NCBI GenBank assembly: GCA_027459365.1
Contig: DAIDIM010000091.1
Coordinates: forward strand, 1-7,086
Reading direction: 5' to 3'
Origin: Chlamydiota bacterium
Lineage (GTDB): Bacteria > Chlamydiota > Chlamydiia > Chlamydiales > SM23-39
DNA length: 7,086 bases
In this document: positions 6,325 to 7,086 of the stretch, one piece after another
How positions within the stretch are numbered: the first letter of the stretch is position 1
How the letters are laid out: each line of letters begins with the position of its first letter
Notes under the pieces: model-generated
What the model was told of the DNA's origin: nothing
The model's database searches: none
What the model saw: the letters and a program-made list of their open reading frames with translations, nothing else
Program-made: the position numbers and the translations under genes

Positions 6325-7086
6325 CATAATAGACGGAAAAAAAATCTCTCACGACATCCTTGAAGAGCTCAAAGAGAAAATTGCAGAGCTTCCACATAAA
6401 ATTGGCCTTGCCTTCATCTTAGTCGGCGAAAATCCGGCCTCCCTCACCTATGTTCGGCAAAAGAAGAAAACCTGCTCACACATTGGAATCCAATCGCATC
6501 TCATTGAATTGCCAAATCATACAACTCAAGATACACTCATACAACATATTGAAAAGCTCAATTGTGATCCTCTCATCGATGGAATCCTTGTTCAGCTCCC
6601 CCTTCCCCTACACATCAATGATAAAGCGGTTATGCTTGCCATTGACCCATCGAAGGATGTAGATGGTTTTCATCCTCTGAATATGGGTAAGCTCTTACTT
6701 GGCCAAGAATGTGGATTTTTCCCCTGCACACCTAATGGGATTATCACCCTCCTCAAAAAAACGGAGATCCCAACCGCTGGTAAACATGTAGTGATCTTAG
6801 GTCGAAGTAACATCGTTGGGAAACCCTTAGCCGCCATGATGATGCAGAAAAGCTGCAATGCAACGGTCACAATCGCCAACAGTCAATCGAAAAACATTAC
6901 CGAAATCACAAAAAGTGCCGATATCCTAGTTGTCGCAATCGGCCAACCCCAATTCGTTAAAAAAGAGATGGTAAAAGTTGGGGCCGTCGTCATCGATGTA
7001 GGGATTAACCGATTCTCTACAGGCAAGCTTGTCGGCGACATTGACTTTGACGAAGTTGCCCCGCAATGCTCATGGATCACACCTGT
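6317..7086 (+). CDS. folD: bifunctional methylenetetrahydrofolate dehydrogenase/cyclohydrolase FolD, C-terminus cut by window end
   Basis: FolD interconverts 5,10-methylene-, methenyl- and 10-formyl-tetrahydrofolate with NADP+, feeding purine synthesis and formyl-Met-tRNA. The frame is open from ATG 6317 to the window edge (256 full codons), ending at SWITPV, just where family members continue with PGGVGPMT, so roughly 30-40 residues are missing. The N-terminal substrate domain has NPASLTYVRQKK (39-50) with Tyr45 and catalytic Lys49, GILVQLPLP (89-97) with Gln93, and KDVDGFHPLNMGKLLLG (113-129). PCTPNGI (136-142) and GRSNIVGKP (162-170) form the NADP-binding part. The usual His-Ser after ATVT reads Asn-Ser (ATVTIANSQS, 182-191). 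The ATG overlaps the suhB stop by 8 bp as ATGAATAA, with no clear ribosome binding site, so coupling to suhB is likely. From memory the sequence resembles chlamydial FolD, the best taxonomic hint here. Confidence 0.95.
   Translation, partial: MNNIIDGKKISHDILEELKEKIAELPHKIGLAFILVGENPASLTYVRQKKKTCSHIGIQSHLIELPNHTTQDTLIQHIEKLNCDPLIDGILVQLPLPLHINDKAVMLAIDPSKDVDGFHPLNMGKLLLGQECGFFPCTPNGIITLLKKTEIPTAGKHVVILGRSNIVGKPLAAMMMQKSCNATVTIANSQSKNITEITKSADILVVAIGQPQFVKKEMVKVGAVVIDVGINRFSTGKLVGDIDFDEVAPQCSWITP

Overview
The window reads as a piece of a bacterial chromosome, most likely from the Chlamydiota and probably an environmental, amoeba-associated relative rather than a Chlamydiaceae pathogen. The best support is the FolD fragment at the right end. 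As I remember chlamydial FolD, it shares long stretches with this one (for example around GKHVVILGRSNIVGKPLAA and the GKLLLG and VGDIDF segments). This comparison is from memory, not from a search. Moderate GC, tightly packed genes and a bacterial P3A-type cation ATPase fit but do not prove the assignment.

Layout: every supported gene is on the + strand. Positions 1-1972 hold the C-terminal four fifths or so of a P-type ATPase of the plasma-membrane H+-ATPase type, whose start lies left of the window. A 179-bp gap follows (1973-2151). It is almost filled by one open frame of 58 codons that may or may not be a gene, and it must hold whatever drives the downstream genes. From 2152 to the right edge six genes run with no intergenic space: ugd (UDP-glucose 6-dehydrogenase), a short phosphoglycosyl transferase, galE (UDP-glucose 4-epimerase), a small MreD-like membrane protein, an inositol-monophosphatase-family phosphatase (suhB) and folD, which is cut by the window end. 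Consecutive genes overlap by 4, 0, 25, 43 and 8 bp, which suggests one transcription unit with translational coupling.

The first three genes make chemical sense together. Ugd makes UDP-glucuronate, GalE interconverts UDP-glucose and UDP-galactose, and the phosphoglycosyl transferase would start a glycan by loading a sugar phosphate onto a polyprenyl phosphate carrier. This looks like the start of a surface polysaccharide or glycoconjugate pathway, but no further glycosyltransferase, flippase or polymerase lies in the window. The next three are housekeeping genes: cell shape or envelope, phosphatase, and one-carbon metabolism. Strand composition changes along the window: ugd and the transferase are G-rich on the + strand, while the ATPase and the distal genes are C-rich. 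The sugar genes may therefore have a different history from their neighbours.

I found no RNA genes, mobile elements, CRISPR arrays or convincing terminators. I also saw no clearly novel system. The most interesting points are the polysaccharide-initiation genes in a probable chlamydial background, the overlap chain with a TTG start, the altered KGAP motif in the ATPase, and the small open frame between the ATPase and ugd.
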